Shown piece by piece: positions 36,986 through 46,061 of a DNA stretch of 64,000 bases; positions within the stretch are counted from its first letter, which is position 1, and every line of letters starts with the position of its first letter. The position numbers and the translations under genes are program-made. This DNA comes from a bacterium (GTDB lineage Bacteria; Bdellovibrionota; Bacteriovoracia; Bacteriovoracales; Bacteriovoracaceae). A model generated the notes under the pieces. The model saw only the letters and a list, made by a program, of their open reading frames with translations. It did not search any database and had not been told where the DNA came from. The stretch lies in contig JAUHVL010000013.1 of the NCBI GenBank assembly GCA_030425045.1, positions 23,734-87,733 on the forward strand, in the 5' to 3' direction.

Positions 36986-37570
36986 ATGCGTTACCTATCC
37001 TTTGACATTGAAGCAACTGGTCTTGATGAGCATGACTTCATGATTGAGTTTGCTGCCGTCCCTTTCTGTACTGAAAGTAAAACAATTGAGAACTCTTTAA
37101 CATTTCATCACTATATTAAATGTCCTAGCTTTGAAGAACTTAAACCAAAACTCAATCCATGGGTAATTGAAAATAATGAAGGCCTTATAAAGAAAGCGCA
37201 TTCAGAAGGGCTTGAAATTTTAAAATTCAAAGAGAACTTTGAAAACTACCTCCAATCAGAGCAAATTCAAAATTATTTTAGTTGCGAAAAAATCACTCTT
37301 TTTGGAAAGTCTGTTAGTGCAATCGACCTACCCTTTATGAATAGAGACCTTGGCTGGAACTTTATGCGAGACCACTTTGTTCACAGACAACTTGACCTTT
37401 CAGCGGCCACTTATGCCTTAATTGACCTGAACAAACTGCCAAAAGAGTGTACCTCTGGAAGTGCCCTTATGAAGCACTTTAATATGGGAGAAGTCGCTCA
37501 TACGGCCCTAGAAGACGCTATCAATACCGCTAAGCTTTATTTACAAATACTCAATAAGTTCGCCCAGTAG
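36986..37570 (+). CDS. DnaQ-like 3'-5' exonuclease family protein
   Basis: Predicted exonuclease of about 194 residues with the DEDDh/DEDDy fold. Exo I is FDIEATGLDEHD with D and E metal ligands near the N-terminus, Exo II is AIDLPFMNRDLG, and Exo III contains HTALEDAINTAKLY, with the His and Asp five residues apart as in the DEDDh group. It is too short for polymerase subunits beyond epsilon-like or RNase T-like enzymes. The substrate (DNA proofreading, RNA trimming) cannot be fixed. A TTG two codons upstream is an alternative start; neither has a clear ribosome binding site. Confidence 0.85.
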   Translation: MRYLSFDIEATGLDEHDFMIEFAAVPFCTESKTIENSLTFHHYIKCPSFEELKPKLNPWVIENNEGLIKKAHSEGLEILKFKENFENYLQSEQIQNYFSCEKITLFGKSVSAIDLPFMNRDLGWNFMRDHFVHRQLDLSAATYALIDLNKLPKECTSGSALMKHFNMGEVAHTALEDAINTAKLYLQILNKFAQ

Positions 37571-37601
37571 ACTCACAGCAGCATCTCGCCCCTTATATAC
37601 A

Positions 37602-37630
37602 TGGACAATTATAAAATTCTATTGGATACT
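37602..37630 (+). promoter_or_regulatory. Candidate sigma-70 promoter for the fused E1 gene
   Basis: The -35 TGGACA (five of six matches) and -10 GATACT (four of six) are separated by 17 bases. The start point would be about 35 bases before the GTG of the dehydrogenase gene. Confidence 0.35.
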
Positions 37631-37672
37631 GCCCCCCAAAATCGTAACGTTATGAATTAATAGGAGTTCAAT

Positions 37673-39721
37673 GTGACCACGAACGCTCCCAAGAAGTACT
37701 CAATTAAATCAACTGACAAAAGTACATTAAAAGCTTGGTACCAATTAATGGCCCTTGGAAGAAAAATTGATGATCGAGCACCCAATTATTTAAAACAAGC
37801 AATTGGCTGGTCTTATCACGCACCCTACGCTGGTCACGATGCAATTCAACTTGCAATTGGACAAGTCTTTACGATTGGAGAAGACCATCTCTTTCCTTAT
37901 TACAGAGACATGCTTACGTGTTTGGCCGCAGGAATGTCCGCTGAAGAACTTATTTTAAACGGAATTTCAAAAGCAACAGACCTTGCCTCAGGTGGACGTC
38001 ATATGAGTAACCACTTCGCAAAGCCAGAGTGGAATATTCATAATGTTTCTTCGTGTACAGGTAACCACACTCTTCACGCTGTCGGTGTTGGAAGAGCGAT
38101 GAAAAGATACAACCATAAAGGTGTCTCAATTTCCTCACAAGGGGAATCGTCAACATCAGAGGGATATTGTTACGAGGCCATCAATGGTGCCTCAAATGAA
38201 AAACTACCAGTCATCTTTGTCTTTCAAGATAATGGATACGGTATCTCTGTTCCAAAATGTGATCAAACGGCAAACGAGTTTGCTGCAGATAATTTTAGAG
38301 GTTTTAAAAATCTAAAGATCATTCACTGTGATGGAAAAGATGTTTTTGATTCTATGAATGCGATGACGATGGCAAAGGCGCACGCAATTAAAAAACAAGA
38401 GCCTGTCATTGTTCACGCGCAATGTGTTCGTATCCATTCACACTCTAATTCTGATAAACACGAGCTCTATCGCGACGAAAAAGAGAGAGCGGAAGCTTTA
38501 GCTCAGGATCCTCTAAAGCACTTTAGAGAAAGTTTGATTAAAAATAAAATTTTTACGGAAGCGCAGCTAAATAAGATCGATGAAGAAGTTCAAGGGCAAC
38601 TACTTGAAGCTCATACTGCGGCAATGAAAGCACCTAATCCAACTCCTGAGTCAATCTATGACTATGTTATCCCTGAAGCTTACCCAGCAACGAAATATCA
38701 AGATGGATCTCACCAACAAAGTGGTGAGGCAATCAAGTTTATCGATGCATTAAATTCAACTCTTAAAGCTGAGTTTAGACATAATCCAGATACTTTTATC
38801 TGGGGACAAGATATGGCCAACAAAGACAAGGGCGGAATCTTTAATGTCTCTAAGGGAATGCAACAAGAGTTTGGCAAAGAGAGAGTTTTTAACGCTCCCA
38901 TTGCCGAAGACTTTATCGTGGGAACAGCAAATGGTTTTAGTCGCTTTAAAAAAGAGGCCCGCATAGTTGTCGAAGGTGCGGAGTTTGCTGATTATTTTTG
39001 GCCAGCAATGGAGCAAATGGTAGAGTGCTCACATGACTACTGGAGATCCAATGGAGCCTTCTCGCCTAATATCACGATAAGACTTGCCTCTGGTGGTTAT
39101 ATCGGTGGTGGTTTATACCACTCTCAAAATATTGAAGCCTCTCTTCTACCTTTACCAGGGATAAGAATCGTTGTTCCCTCCTTTGCTGATGACGCTGCTG
39201 GCTTGCTGAGAACCTGTATGCGTTCTGAAGGTATATCTGTCTTCTTAGAGCCTAAAGCTCTTTATAATGCCAAGCAGGCCATGACTGTTGTGCCTGATGA
39301 TTATGAAGTTCCTTTTGGAAAAGCAAAAATAAGAAAAGAAGGTTCAGATTTAACGATCTTAACTTATGGAAACCCAGTTCACTTCTGTTTAAATATTGCT
39401 GAGACTTATTCTAAAGAAAAAAATATTGAGATCGAAGTTATCGATCTTAGATCTCTCAATCCATTAGATGAAGAGACAATTTTAACTTCTGTTGAAAAAA
39501 CAAACCGCTGTTTAATTGTCCACGAAGACAAAGTCTTCTCAGGCTTTGGTGGTGAGCTCTCTGCACTTGTTATGGAAAAAGCGTTTGAGAAACTTGATGC
39601 TCCTGTCATGAGAGTGGGATCTGAGTTTACTCCAGTCGGATTCAATAGAATTTTAGAAAAAGCTGTCTTACCTAATGAGCAAAAAATTACGGACGCAGTT
39701 GAAAAGGTTCTTAACTACTAA
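37673..39721 (+). CDS. Thiamine-diphosphate-dependent 2-oxoacid dehydrogenase E1, fused alpha and beta subunits
   Basis: A 682-residue fusion of the two E1 subunits of a branched-chain 2-oxoacid dehydrogenase-type complex. The first half (about 1-330) is the alpha subunit, with TPP-binding motif SQGESSTSEGYCYEA and LPVIFVFQDNGYGIS, and HMSNHFAKPEWN. The second half is the beta subunit, with FNAPIAEDFIVGTANG, EFADYFWPAMEQ, SGGYIGGGLYHSQ and LRSLNPLDEETI. The GTG start has AGGAG before it. No E2 or E3 gene lies nearby. A small membrane-protein gene is coupled downstream. Confidence 0.9.
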   Translation: MTTNAPKKYSIKSTDKSTLKAWYQLMALGRKIDDRAPNYLKQAIGWSYHAPYAGHDAIQLAIGQVFTIGEDHLFPYYRDMLTCLAAGMSAEELILNGISKATDLASGGRHMSNHFAKPEWNIHNVSSCTGNHTLHAVGVGRAMKRYNHKGVSISSQGESSTSEGYCYEAINGASNEKLPVIFVFQDNGYGISVPKCDQTANEFAADNFRGFKNLKIIHCDGKDVFDSMNAMTMAKAHAIKKQEPVIVHAQCVRIHSHSNSDKHELYRDEKERAEALAQDPLKHFRESLIKNKIFTEAQLNKIDEEVQGQLLEAHTAAMKAPNPTPESIYDYVIPEAYPATKYQDGSHQQSGEAIKFIDALNSTLKAEFRHNPDTFIWGQDMANKDKGGIFNVSKGMQQEFGKERVFNAPIAEDFIVGTANGFSRFKKEARIVVEGAEFADYFWPAMEQMVECSHDYWRSNGAFSPNITIRLASGGYIGGGLYHSQNIEASLLPLPGIRIVVPSFADDAAGLLRTCMRSEGISVFLEPKALYNAKQAMTVVPDDYEVPFGKAKIRKEGSDLTILTYGNPVHFCLNIAETYSKEKNIEIEVIDLRSLNPLDEETILTSVEKTNRCLIVHEDKVFSGFGGELSALVMEKAFEKLDAPVMRVGSEFTPVGFNRILEKAVLPNEQKITDAVEKVLNY

Positions 39722-39936
39722 TGCCTAATCTGATCTTTTGGAGTTCCTATCTCTATGTTGCCATGATGGGCTTGATTGGTTCTATTTATATAAGTTACCT
39801 TATAAAAAAAGCTGTCGCCGATAGAGTTCGAGATTACGAAGAGTCGAGTCGCTGGGGGGTACTATCAGATATTCTCATGTACCCCATTCTTTTAATTTAT
39901 GCAGTGGCGACCTATACCCTATCAACCTTCTCTTAA
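39721..39936 (+). CDS. Small two-pass membrane protein
   Basis: Not recognised. The 71-residue protein has two hydrophobic helices (about residues 6-28 and 49-68) separated by a charged loop rich in R, D and E. Its ATG shares the final A of the dehydrogenase stop (TAATG), so it depends on upstream translation. It overlaps the methyltransferase gene by 15 bases, tail to tail. Confidence 0.6.
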   Translation: MPNLIFWSSYLYVAMMGLIGSIYISYLIKKAVADRVRDYEESSRWGVLSDILMYPILLIYAVATYTLSTFS

Positions 39937-40932
39937 AAGTGGTTGAGCTTTAAAAAGCTCATCGTTAACTTTTTTAACCACCTCAAACTTAATCTCTTGC
40001 CCAACATTAGTTTCTTTTATGACCTTTTGTTGTTTTTTCGAAAGACTCTTTTTCAGCAGTTGTATTTCTACAATGGACTCTCCCATACAAACTTTATAAT
40101 CAAAGCTAAACTTACTTTCTCTTAAGAATTGTATAATTCTTCCTTGATATAAACCTGTTCTTTGCTCTTTTGAATAAACGTGAAATGTAAGAGGCATTGT
40201 TCTTCTATCAATTTTTGCCTTTTGAGAAAGCCTTTCAATTGAGTCATGATGTTTTGTTCTCATCACTTGGTGACACCAATCATTTTTTGTTATGGGACAA
40301 TCTTTATCACCAAGACAAGGATAATGAGTCATATACCCTTTTTCATTTAATTTTTTTCTTAAAGTTATTAACTGTTGATAAACAAGTTTCGTTCCCGGCT
40401 CAATAAATAAAACATGATCAGGCCGTACCCTTTCAATAATATCGTGAGCATCATCGAGAGATATTTCGTTGAGACTGTTACCAAATAATAATGTTATAGG
40501 CCCTTCAATGAGTGGAATAGTTTTTGAAAAGGTAGCTTCAGTATTGGGATGAAAGAATCTCAAAAAGGCTTTAGCCTGTTTCAGCATTAAATCACTTTGA
40601 TCAATAAAAGTTACATTCCCTTTTTTAAAAAACTCGAGCCAAGCTAAGCCAAATGTTCCGGGACCACAACCGAAGTCTATGAGATGAGTTTCTCCTAGTT
40701 GCTCTACAAAACTTTCAGGTAAATGAGAAAAGCCCCACTCAAGTTTGACAAAATTAGTTGGAAAATAAAAAGATGAATAAGCACTAACAAGATCCCTCTC
40801 TGAGATATACTCATCTCTTCGCTCTAGCTCTTTTGTGAATGAATGCTGTATTTGATGAATTCCTTTAATGAGTTTTCCCTCACTTAGATTGGAATTAAGT
40901 AATAACGGCTTTAATTGATCAAATGAATACAT
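39922..40932 (-). CDS. Rsm22-like small-subunit-associated methyltransferase family protein
   Basis: SAM-dependent methyltransferase-fold protein of about 336 residues. The SAM motif is HLIDFGCGPGTFGLA near residue 90. The later segments FIEPGTKLVYQQLITLRKKL, HYPCLGDKDCPI and NDWCHQVMRTKHH follow the Rsm22 pattern EPGT, PC..CP and DWCHF. Rsm22 is linked to the small ribosomal subunit of mitochondria and bacteria; the cysteines may bind an iron-sulfur or zinc centre. ATG 40932 was chosen over a TTG 11 codons upstream; no ribosome binding site is clear for either. Confidence 0.82.
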   Translation of the reverse strand: MYSFDQLKPLLLNSNLSEGKLIKGIHQIQHSFTKELERRDEYISERDLVSAYSSFYFPTNFVKLEWGFSHLPESFVEQLGETHLIDFGCGPGTFGLAWLEFFKKGNVTFIDQSDLMLKQAKAFLRFFHPNTEATFSKTIPLIEGPITLLFGNSLNEISLDDAHDIIERVRPDHVLFIEPGTKLVYQQLITLRKKLNEKGYMTHYPCLGDKDCPITKNDWCHQVMRTKHHDSIERLSQKAKIDRRTMPLTFHVYSKEQRTGLYQGRIIQFLRESKFSFDYKVCMGESIVEIQLLKKSLSKKQQKVIKETNVGQEIKFEVVKKVNDELFKAQPLLREG

Positions 40933-40971
40933 AGTCGAGTAAATAGGTTTATCGAATAATATCAAAAATTA

Positions 40972-40990
40972 TTCTTGATGTACTCAAGAA
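40972..40990. promoter_or_regulatory. Inverted repeat between methyltransferase and flagellin genes
   Basis: The 19-base sequence has perfect seven-base arms TTCTTGA and TCAAGAA around a five-base centre. It lies 39 bases upstream of the methyltransferase start and about 115 bases upstream of flagellin, compatible with an operator. No factor is known. Confidence 0.4.
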
Positions 40991-41106
40991 ACTGGCAAAA
41001 ATTTCCGCAAAGAGAATGAGGCAAAATTTTTATAGGCAAAGAGTGCCAATTTATTTTGTCTGATTTGTAGGGAAACAGATCAACTGATATCCACGGAGAA
41101 GGATTT

Positions 41107-41940
41107 TTGAGCTATAAGATTAGTACGAATCGACATTCGTTGATTGCCCAGCGCTACTTGGGTAATTCTACTAGAAAAGTGAACCAAGCTTCACAGCAAC
41201 TTTCTAGTGGCGATCGTATTGTTAACTCTGCAGTAGATCCCTCTGGCTTGGCCATCTCAGAAAAACTCAAAGCAGGAATAACAAGCTTTGGACAAGCGAG
41301 AAGAAATATCAATGATGGAATCTCATTTCTTCAAGTAGCGGAAGGTGATCTCGGTAATATCATGCAAATGGCAATTCGAATGAAAGAGCTTTCAGTTCAG
41401 GCGGCCAGTGATACCGTTAGTGATGATGCCAGAAGAGCGACCAATGCTGAATTTCAATCTCTCAAAACAGAGATTGATCGTACCGCAAAAATATCAAACT
41501 TTAATGGACTCAAACTTCTTGATGGCTCAAGTAAAAGGTATGAGTTTCATGTTGGAATCCATGGCCAGAAATCTTCTAATACAGTTGTCTATAATACTGA
41601 AGAGCTTTCTGCCACAACAAAAGACTTAGGAATTACAAGGGCCGAGATAGGAACGAAAGGAGGTGCTCAATCAGCACTTGGTAATGTTGATCGTATGATC
41701 GAAAAAATTAATGCCAAACGAGCAGACGCTGGAAGTTTAGGGGCTAGACTAATCAGCTCTATTAATAATAATCAAATTCAAGAAGAAAGTTTCGCTGCAG
41801 GTAACTCAAGAATACGTGATACTGATGTCGCCACCGCTGTTTCTCAAAGGGCATCACAAAAGATCATTCAAAGTGCAACGACGTCTATGCTTAAAGATGC
41901 AAATAATAAAAATAAACAGGTAGAGAGATTACTTTCTTAA
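41107..41940 (+). CDS. fliC: Flagellin
   Basis: Structural subunit of the flagellar filament, exported by the flagellar type III system. The 277 residues consist almost only of conserved D0/D1 helices: N-terminal LIAQRYLGNSTRKVNQ, QLSSGDRIVNSAVDPSGLAISEKL, and C-terminal RIRDTDVATAVSQRASQKIIQSATTSML, with a very short middle region, typical of Bdellovibrio-type flagellins. The TTG start follows GGAGAAGGA, a strong ribosome binding site. Other flagellin genes are expected elsewhere. It converges with the next gene through a shared TTAA. Confidence 0.96.
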   Translation: MSYKISTNRHSLIAQRYLGNSTRKVNQASQQLSSGDRIVNSAVDPSGLAISEKLKAGITSFGQARRNINDGISFLQVAEGDLGNIMQMAIRMKELSVQAASDTVSDDARRATNAEFQSLKTEIDRTAKISNFNGLKLLDGSSKRYEFHVGIHGQKSSNTVVYNTEELSATTKDLGITRAEIGTKGGAQSALGNVDRMIEKINAKRADAGSLGARLISSINNNQIQEESFAAGNSRIRDTDVATAVSQRASQKIIQSATTSMLKDANNKNKQVERLLS

Positions 41941-42794
41941 CGAGCACTTAGCAGAGCTAGTTTCATACAAAATACTGAGCCCCCAGATTTCATAAATTCA
42001 GAAGTATCAACTTCTATGATATTGAGACCAAACGATTCAATTTCTTTTTTTATCTTTTCACTCGTAAAGTTAGTGACAACATTTTTTCCATCAGGACAAA
42101 AACAGTTACCGACAAAAGACTCTTTCGCCTCTGCTTCAGTAATAGCGATGACATTTTTAAAGCTATCTTTAATAATTTGTCTTCCTTCATGATCAAACGC
42201 ATCTTCCACAAAAAGAACAGTCTCGCTATTTAAGACAGAGAAACATGTATCGAGATGATAAAAATGAGGTGAGACCAATTTCAATCGAACGACCTTATGA
42301 CCTGTGATTTTTTCGACTTCATCATAAACTAAACAGTCAGTTCTATAACCAAATCCACCAAAAACTCGATTATGATAAGGATCCCAAATCATATCTCCAG
42401 TACCTTCAAGGTTATGCTCTGAAGACAAATGAAAGATATGAAGACCCTGCTCTTTTCCCCACTGCTCAATAAGGGCCACTTCACCTTGCCGGTGAGAAGA
42501 ATTCATTTTACTCATTAATAGAGATGGTCCCTTTTCAGAAATAAAGGGAAAAGACTGGTTGGCCACAAAAACCATATCAGGATATTTTTCATCTCCTTTT
42601 ATGGTTTTTACGTTCATCTTTAGGCCAACAAATACTGACAATAACGCGTCCCATTGTTCACGTGCCTTCTCTTTATTGACCTCATTTAAATTGCCATTTT
42701 CATCGGTCATATAGGGGTTTATCCTATATTCGACCCTAAAATAATCAGGCTCAACCATTAAAATATCGCATGGAAAGACGTTTTCGCTATGCAT
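41937..42794 (-). CDS. Dimethylarginine/arginine-hydrolase-type amidinotransferase family protein
   Basis: Member of the guanidine-modifying superfamily, similar to DDAH and citrulline-forming hydrolases; 285 residues, no signal peptide. Visible are LEGTGDMIWD (Glu ligand to the guanidine), SPHFYHLDTCFSVL (catalytic His in HLDT) and the C-terminal SGGSVFCMKLAL, with the nucleophilic Cys. Reactions of the family hydrolyse methylarginine, arginine or related compounds to citrulline. The next gene upstream, divergent, encodes a secreted member of the same superfamily. Confidence 0.85.
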   Translation of the reverse strand: MHSENVFPCDILMVEPDYFRVEYRINPYMTDENGNLNEVNKEKAREQWDALLSVFVGLKMNVKTIKGDEKYPDMVFVANQSFPFISEKGPSLLMSKMNSSHRQGEVALIEQWGKEQGLHIFHLSSEHNLEGTGDMIWDPYHNRVFGGFGYRTDCLVYDEVEKITGHKVVRLKLVSPHFYHLDTCFSVLNSETVLFVEDAFDHEGRQIIKDSFKNVIAITEAEAKESFVGNCFCPDGKNVVTNFTSEKIKKEIESFGLNIIEVDTSEFMKSGGSVFCMKLALLSAR

Positions 42795-42899
42795 AATTAA
42801 TAATCTCCTAACTTTACCTTATGAATTTACTCGGGATACTATTCCTAAGTTCATAACAATGACAACACAATTCAACAGAATTCAGACAAGGAGAATAAG

Positions 42900-43964
42900 T
42901 TGAAAACATTAAGTCTAATTTTACTACTCGCGGCCACATTGTCGGTAAATGCTGCAGCACCAAGAAAGCTTCCAAGTGATCAAATGCAAAAGATTGCTGA
43001 AAAGCAAAATCAACTTGTTGCCAACTATTTTGAAACATCAAAAAATACAAGTGGTGTTGAAGTAACTCCTTTTGCTGAGTATCTCGATGCAGGTTACTTA
43101 ATTTTCAGTGATACATTTGACTTTGACTCTGAAAAAGCAAAATTAAAGATGGCCGAAGAGTTACCTGCTGGCATGACACTTGTTATTTACACACAAAAGA
43201 AAACTCGTGCTTACCATCAATGGCTTTTAAATAAGTTTCATAAGGTTATAGCTCCTGAGAGAATCAAACTTATTTACTTACCTGACTCAGACAAAGGTTT
43301 CTGGGCTAGAGATGGTGTACCTGTTCCTTCAATTGCTAAAGATGGATCATTCTATATTACAGATGCTCAGTACTATCATGAGTTTGAGCCTGATGAGCAA
43401 TTAAGAGAATACTTTAATGCTGGTATGATGGATCATAACTTCTTCTTTGAGGGTGGTAACTTTATGGCCACATCACTAGGAGACTGTGTCGTTATCAACA
43501 ATAACCTTGTTTACAATATTCCTGATGCTGTTTTTGAAAGAATGTATGGGTGTAATCAGCTACTAAGACTTCCTCATGTAAAAGGAATTGGACACGCTGA
43601 TGAAAGTGTTAAATTTATGGATGATTTTAATGTCATCACTGATGAGCCAAGTTATAAAAAACCTCTTGAGGACGCTGGCTTTATCGTTCATATGATGCCA
43701 AGACCAGACAATCACTATGAAAACTACGTAAACTCTCTTCTTGTAAATGGAACAATATATGTTCCTATTTTTGGACAAGCTAACGATCAAAAAGCAATGG
43801 ATATCTATAGAAGCTTTGGTTATAAAGTTCATGGAATCATTACTTCTACTCTTTCAAACAAGGGCTTGGGATCACTTCACTGTATCACCATGACTTATCC
43901 AAAAGTTCCTTTTAATGAGTTACTTGGAATCCTTAATGGTTCAGAGTTAAATACTAATAATTAA
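42900..43964 (+). CDS. Secreted agmatine deiminase/peptidylarginine-deiminase-type protein
   Basis: Exported protein of 354 residues with a signal peptide (cut after about residue 18). The fold is shown by KGFWARDGVPVP, FFFEGGNFMATS, GIGHADESVKFM and the nucleophilic Cys in GLGSLHCITMTYP. These match the agmatine-deiminase/PAD_porph family, which hydrolyses guanidine groups of agmatine or peptidyl-arginine. A secreted copy would act in the periplasm or outside, which favours peptide or host-derived substrates over agmatine. The TTG start follows AGGAGAATAAG. Confidence 0.85.
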   Translation: MKTLSLILLLAATLSVNAAAPRKLPSDQMQKIAEKQNQLVANYFETSKNTSGVEVTPFAEYLDAGYLIFSDTFDFDSEKAKLKMAEELPAGMTLVIYTQKKTRAYHQWLLNKFHKVIAPERIKLIYLPDSDKGFWARDGVPVPSIAKDGSFYITDAQYYHEFEPDEQLREYFNAGMMDHNFFFEGGNFMATSLGDCVVINNNLVYNIPDAVFERMYGCNQLLRLPHVKGIGHADESVKFMDDFNVITDEPSYKKPLEDAGFIVHMMPRPDNHYENYVNSLLVNGTIYVPIFGQANDQKAMDIYRSFGYKVHGIITSTLSNKGLGSLHCITMTYPKVPFNELLGILNGSELNTNN

Positions 43965-43990
43965 TAATAGATTCTTAGTTTTGATATTAA

Positions 43991-44016
43991 AGGCGATCCT
44001 GTGATCGCCTTTTTTT
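43991..44016 (+). terminator. Intrinsic terminator after the secreted deiminase
   Basis: An eight-base-pair stem AGGCGATC/GATCGCCT with a four-base loop is followed by seven T residues, 26 bases after the stop. Its 3' edge touches the stop codon of the convergent gene, so the terminator reaches the end of that gene. Confidence 0.92.
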
Positions 44017-45847
44017 ATTCATTTACTGCTTCCACAAAACCGTTGATATAATCAAAGTAGTCCTGAATAGAATTAAAATATGCAGATGATTCAAAGTCAG
44101 GATCGTTTAGCCTTTCTTCGATAAGTAATAGATTATTTTCATACTCTACAAGTTGATTAAAAAAGTCCCTTCCAACCTCAGCACTAATTTCTGCTTCAAG
44201 CTCATTTGCCATTGTATCGTCTTGATATTCTCTCGCCTCGAAAAAATCATACACTTTTCTCGCTAATCTTCTTCCACCATCATGATGTTCAATTATGATT
44301 TCTTCTAAAATCTTATGGGCCATCAACCTTGAAACCTGAGCGCTTAATATGGCCTCTTTACCATCAGCATGTGTTTCTAGCGATCTATGCTCTTGCGCCC
44401 TCTCTCGACATTCAGCAAAGAGATCATTTCTCAAACGAATATACTCTTGGCTTTCAAGGTGATTTGCTTCCGGCTCAATTCTATCGAGGGCCACATAACG
44501 TGAAAGGTGCGCATTAATTATTTGGCTTTGAGCAACTTCATTTCTAGTCCAGGTTCTCTCAGCTTCAAAACAGGCCCTCATCGCTTTGGTCGACAAACCT
44601 AATGTATTAAAAAGAAAGTTGTTCACACCATCACTAATCATACCTGTGTAGTATTGATAGTGAGGATTATCTTCATAAATATTGGAGACTAATGTTTTAG
44701 CAGTCCCCGCTGCTACGAAAAATAGTGGAGTAATCAAAGCAACAGGTGAGATAGAAGATGCCCTATCTAACATAAACTTCGGCATTTCAAACTCCATATC
44801 TGCTGCTACTCTATTTGACTTCCAAAGTCTCATGGCCTGCCAAAACTCAACTCGTGCCTCTTTTTTCTTAACCCACGTCATGGCATCTCTTCGAGGAGCA
44901 ATATTAATTCCCTCATCATTTGTTGCTCCAATAAGAAGTTGTCTTATCTCTCTCATTAAAGACTTTTGTTTATCCGATAATTTATCAATAGCCACACGAC
45001 CGAACCTTTCATTAACTAACTCTAACCTTCTCCAGTGAAGTGCCTGATCCAACATGGCTTCATATAACTTACTTTTCTTTCTCGCCTCTCTTGCGAAGTT
45101 TCCAGCAAAGATTGTACTCGTTTCATGTTCGAGGTTTTCAATCTTATAATCTATATCAGTTTGACTTGTTGGAAAAAATCGACTCTTTCTTATATCAACA
45201 TCAGTCGTTCCGTCTTCATTTCGTGAATACATGACCATGGGAATTTCGACACCTTCTCCATCAATATCACTCATCCAAGGCTCCCATCTTAAAGTCCTTA
45301 GACCATCAATTTGCTGGTGATATTCAACACTCCTTTCAAGATACCCATCTATTCTATTTTGATATCTCTTAACATGACCTATCCAGGCTTCTACACTTGC
45401 TATTGCTTTCGTTTCATCTTCTGTTTGCTCGGCAGAGTCATCAACAACTTTCCAAATCGTACTCATAGTATCGACATCTTCTCCATTTAAACTTTTTACA
45501 AAGTTATTTTTGGTTTGAAAAAGAGCTGGAACAAAAGTTGATTGATTTCTTCTTCTTAGCCATTTCGTAAAGCGAGAGGAGTGAATTTTTTCAATGACTC
45601 TTTCAGCACGATGACTTGACCAGAATAACTCTTTTATTCCTTCGATATTTCCTTGCTTAATCAGATTTCTAAATTGTCTTCCTCTTGTATTTCTTTTAAA
45701 TAAATAACGTATTCCACTTGTACAATTACCGCCTGTAACAGTATTACTCGGAACTCTTTTGTTCACACCCTCTTTAGAGTAATAATTCTCAAAGACACCT
45801 ACAGATGCAAAGAAAAAAACATAAACAACAACTGCGAGTTTATTCAC
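44015..45847 (-). CDS. Exported protein of unknown function, helical
   Basis: Not recognised. The 610 residues begin with a hydrophobic segment (about 4-20), probably a signal peptide or anchor. A second hydrophobic stretch near residue 370 (SPVALITPLFFVAAGTAKTL) may be membrane-inserted. Elsewhere the protein is helical with many arginine/glutamate pairs. The GTG start has AGGTGATTT before it. No motif points to an enzyme. It lies divergent from a pair of lipoproteins, with an inverted repeat between them. Confidence 0.65.
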   Translation of the reverse strand: MNKLAVVVYVFFFASVGVFENYYSKEGVNKRVPSNTVTGGNCTSGIRYLFKRNTRGRQFRNLIKQGNIEGIKELFWSSHRAERVIEKIHSSRFTKWLRRRNQSTFVPALFQTKNNFVKSLNGEDVDTMSTIWKVVDDSAEQTEDETKAIASVEAWIGHVKRYQNRIDGYLERSVEYHQQIDGLRTLRWEPWMSDIDGEGVEIPMVMYSRNEDGTTDVDIRKSRFFPTSQTDIDYKIENLEHETSTIFAGNFAREARKKSKLYEAMLDQALHWRRLELVNERFGRVAIDKLSDKQKSLMREIRQLLIGATNDEGINIAPRRDAMTWVKKKEARVEFWQAMRLWKSNRVAADMEFEMPKFMLDRASSISPVALITPLFFVAAGTAKTLVSNIYEDNPHYQYYTGMISDGVNNFLFNTLGLSTKAMRACFEAERTWTRNEVAQSQIINAHLSRYVALDRIEPEANHLESQEYIRLRNDLFAECRERAQEHRSLETHADGKEAILSAQVSRLMAHKILEEIIIEHHDGGRRLARKVYDFFEAREYQDDTMANELEAEISAEVGRDFFNQLVEYENNLLLIEERLNDPDFESSAYFNSIQDYFDYINGFVEAVNE

Positions 45848-45926
45848 AAATCACCTCGTTTTAAAAATAGCTCCTCTTCTTATCGGCCAAACGACAAAAA
45901 ACTTGAGTAAGGGAGACGGGTTTATT

Positions 45927-45943
45927 TGTCTAAATTTTAGACA
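45927..45943. promoter_or_regulatory. Perfect inverted repeat between divergent genes
   Basis: The 17-base sequence TGTCTAAATTTTAGACA has eight-base arms around one central T. It lies 80 bases upstream of the 610-residue protein gene and about 120 bases upstream of the lipoprotein gene, a typical operator position. No regulator gene is next to it. Confidence 0.45.
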
Positions 45944-46061
45944 GCTAAAAATTACATAAACATGCGAACTTTTTTTCACCTTTCTAACTCGTTAAGAATT
46001 CATAAAAAAGTTGGCCTTATTCTTGAAGCATATTCATCAAAATTAATTTGAAAGTGAGATT

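Noticed and set aside
40991..41010. Sigma-54-like sequence CTGGCAAAAATTTCCGCA upstream of flagellin
   Set aside because: The GG and GC elements are separated by 11 bases, one more than the consensus 10, so a sigma-54 promoter is not supported.
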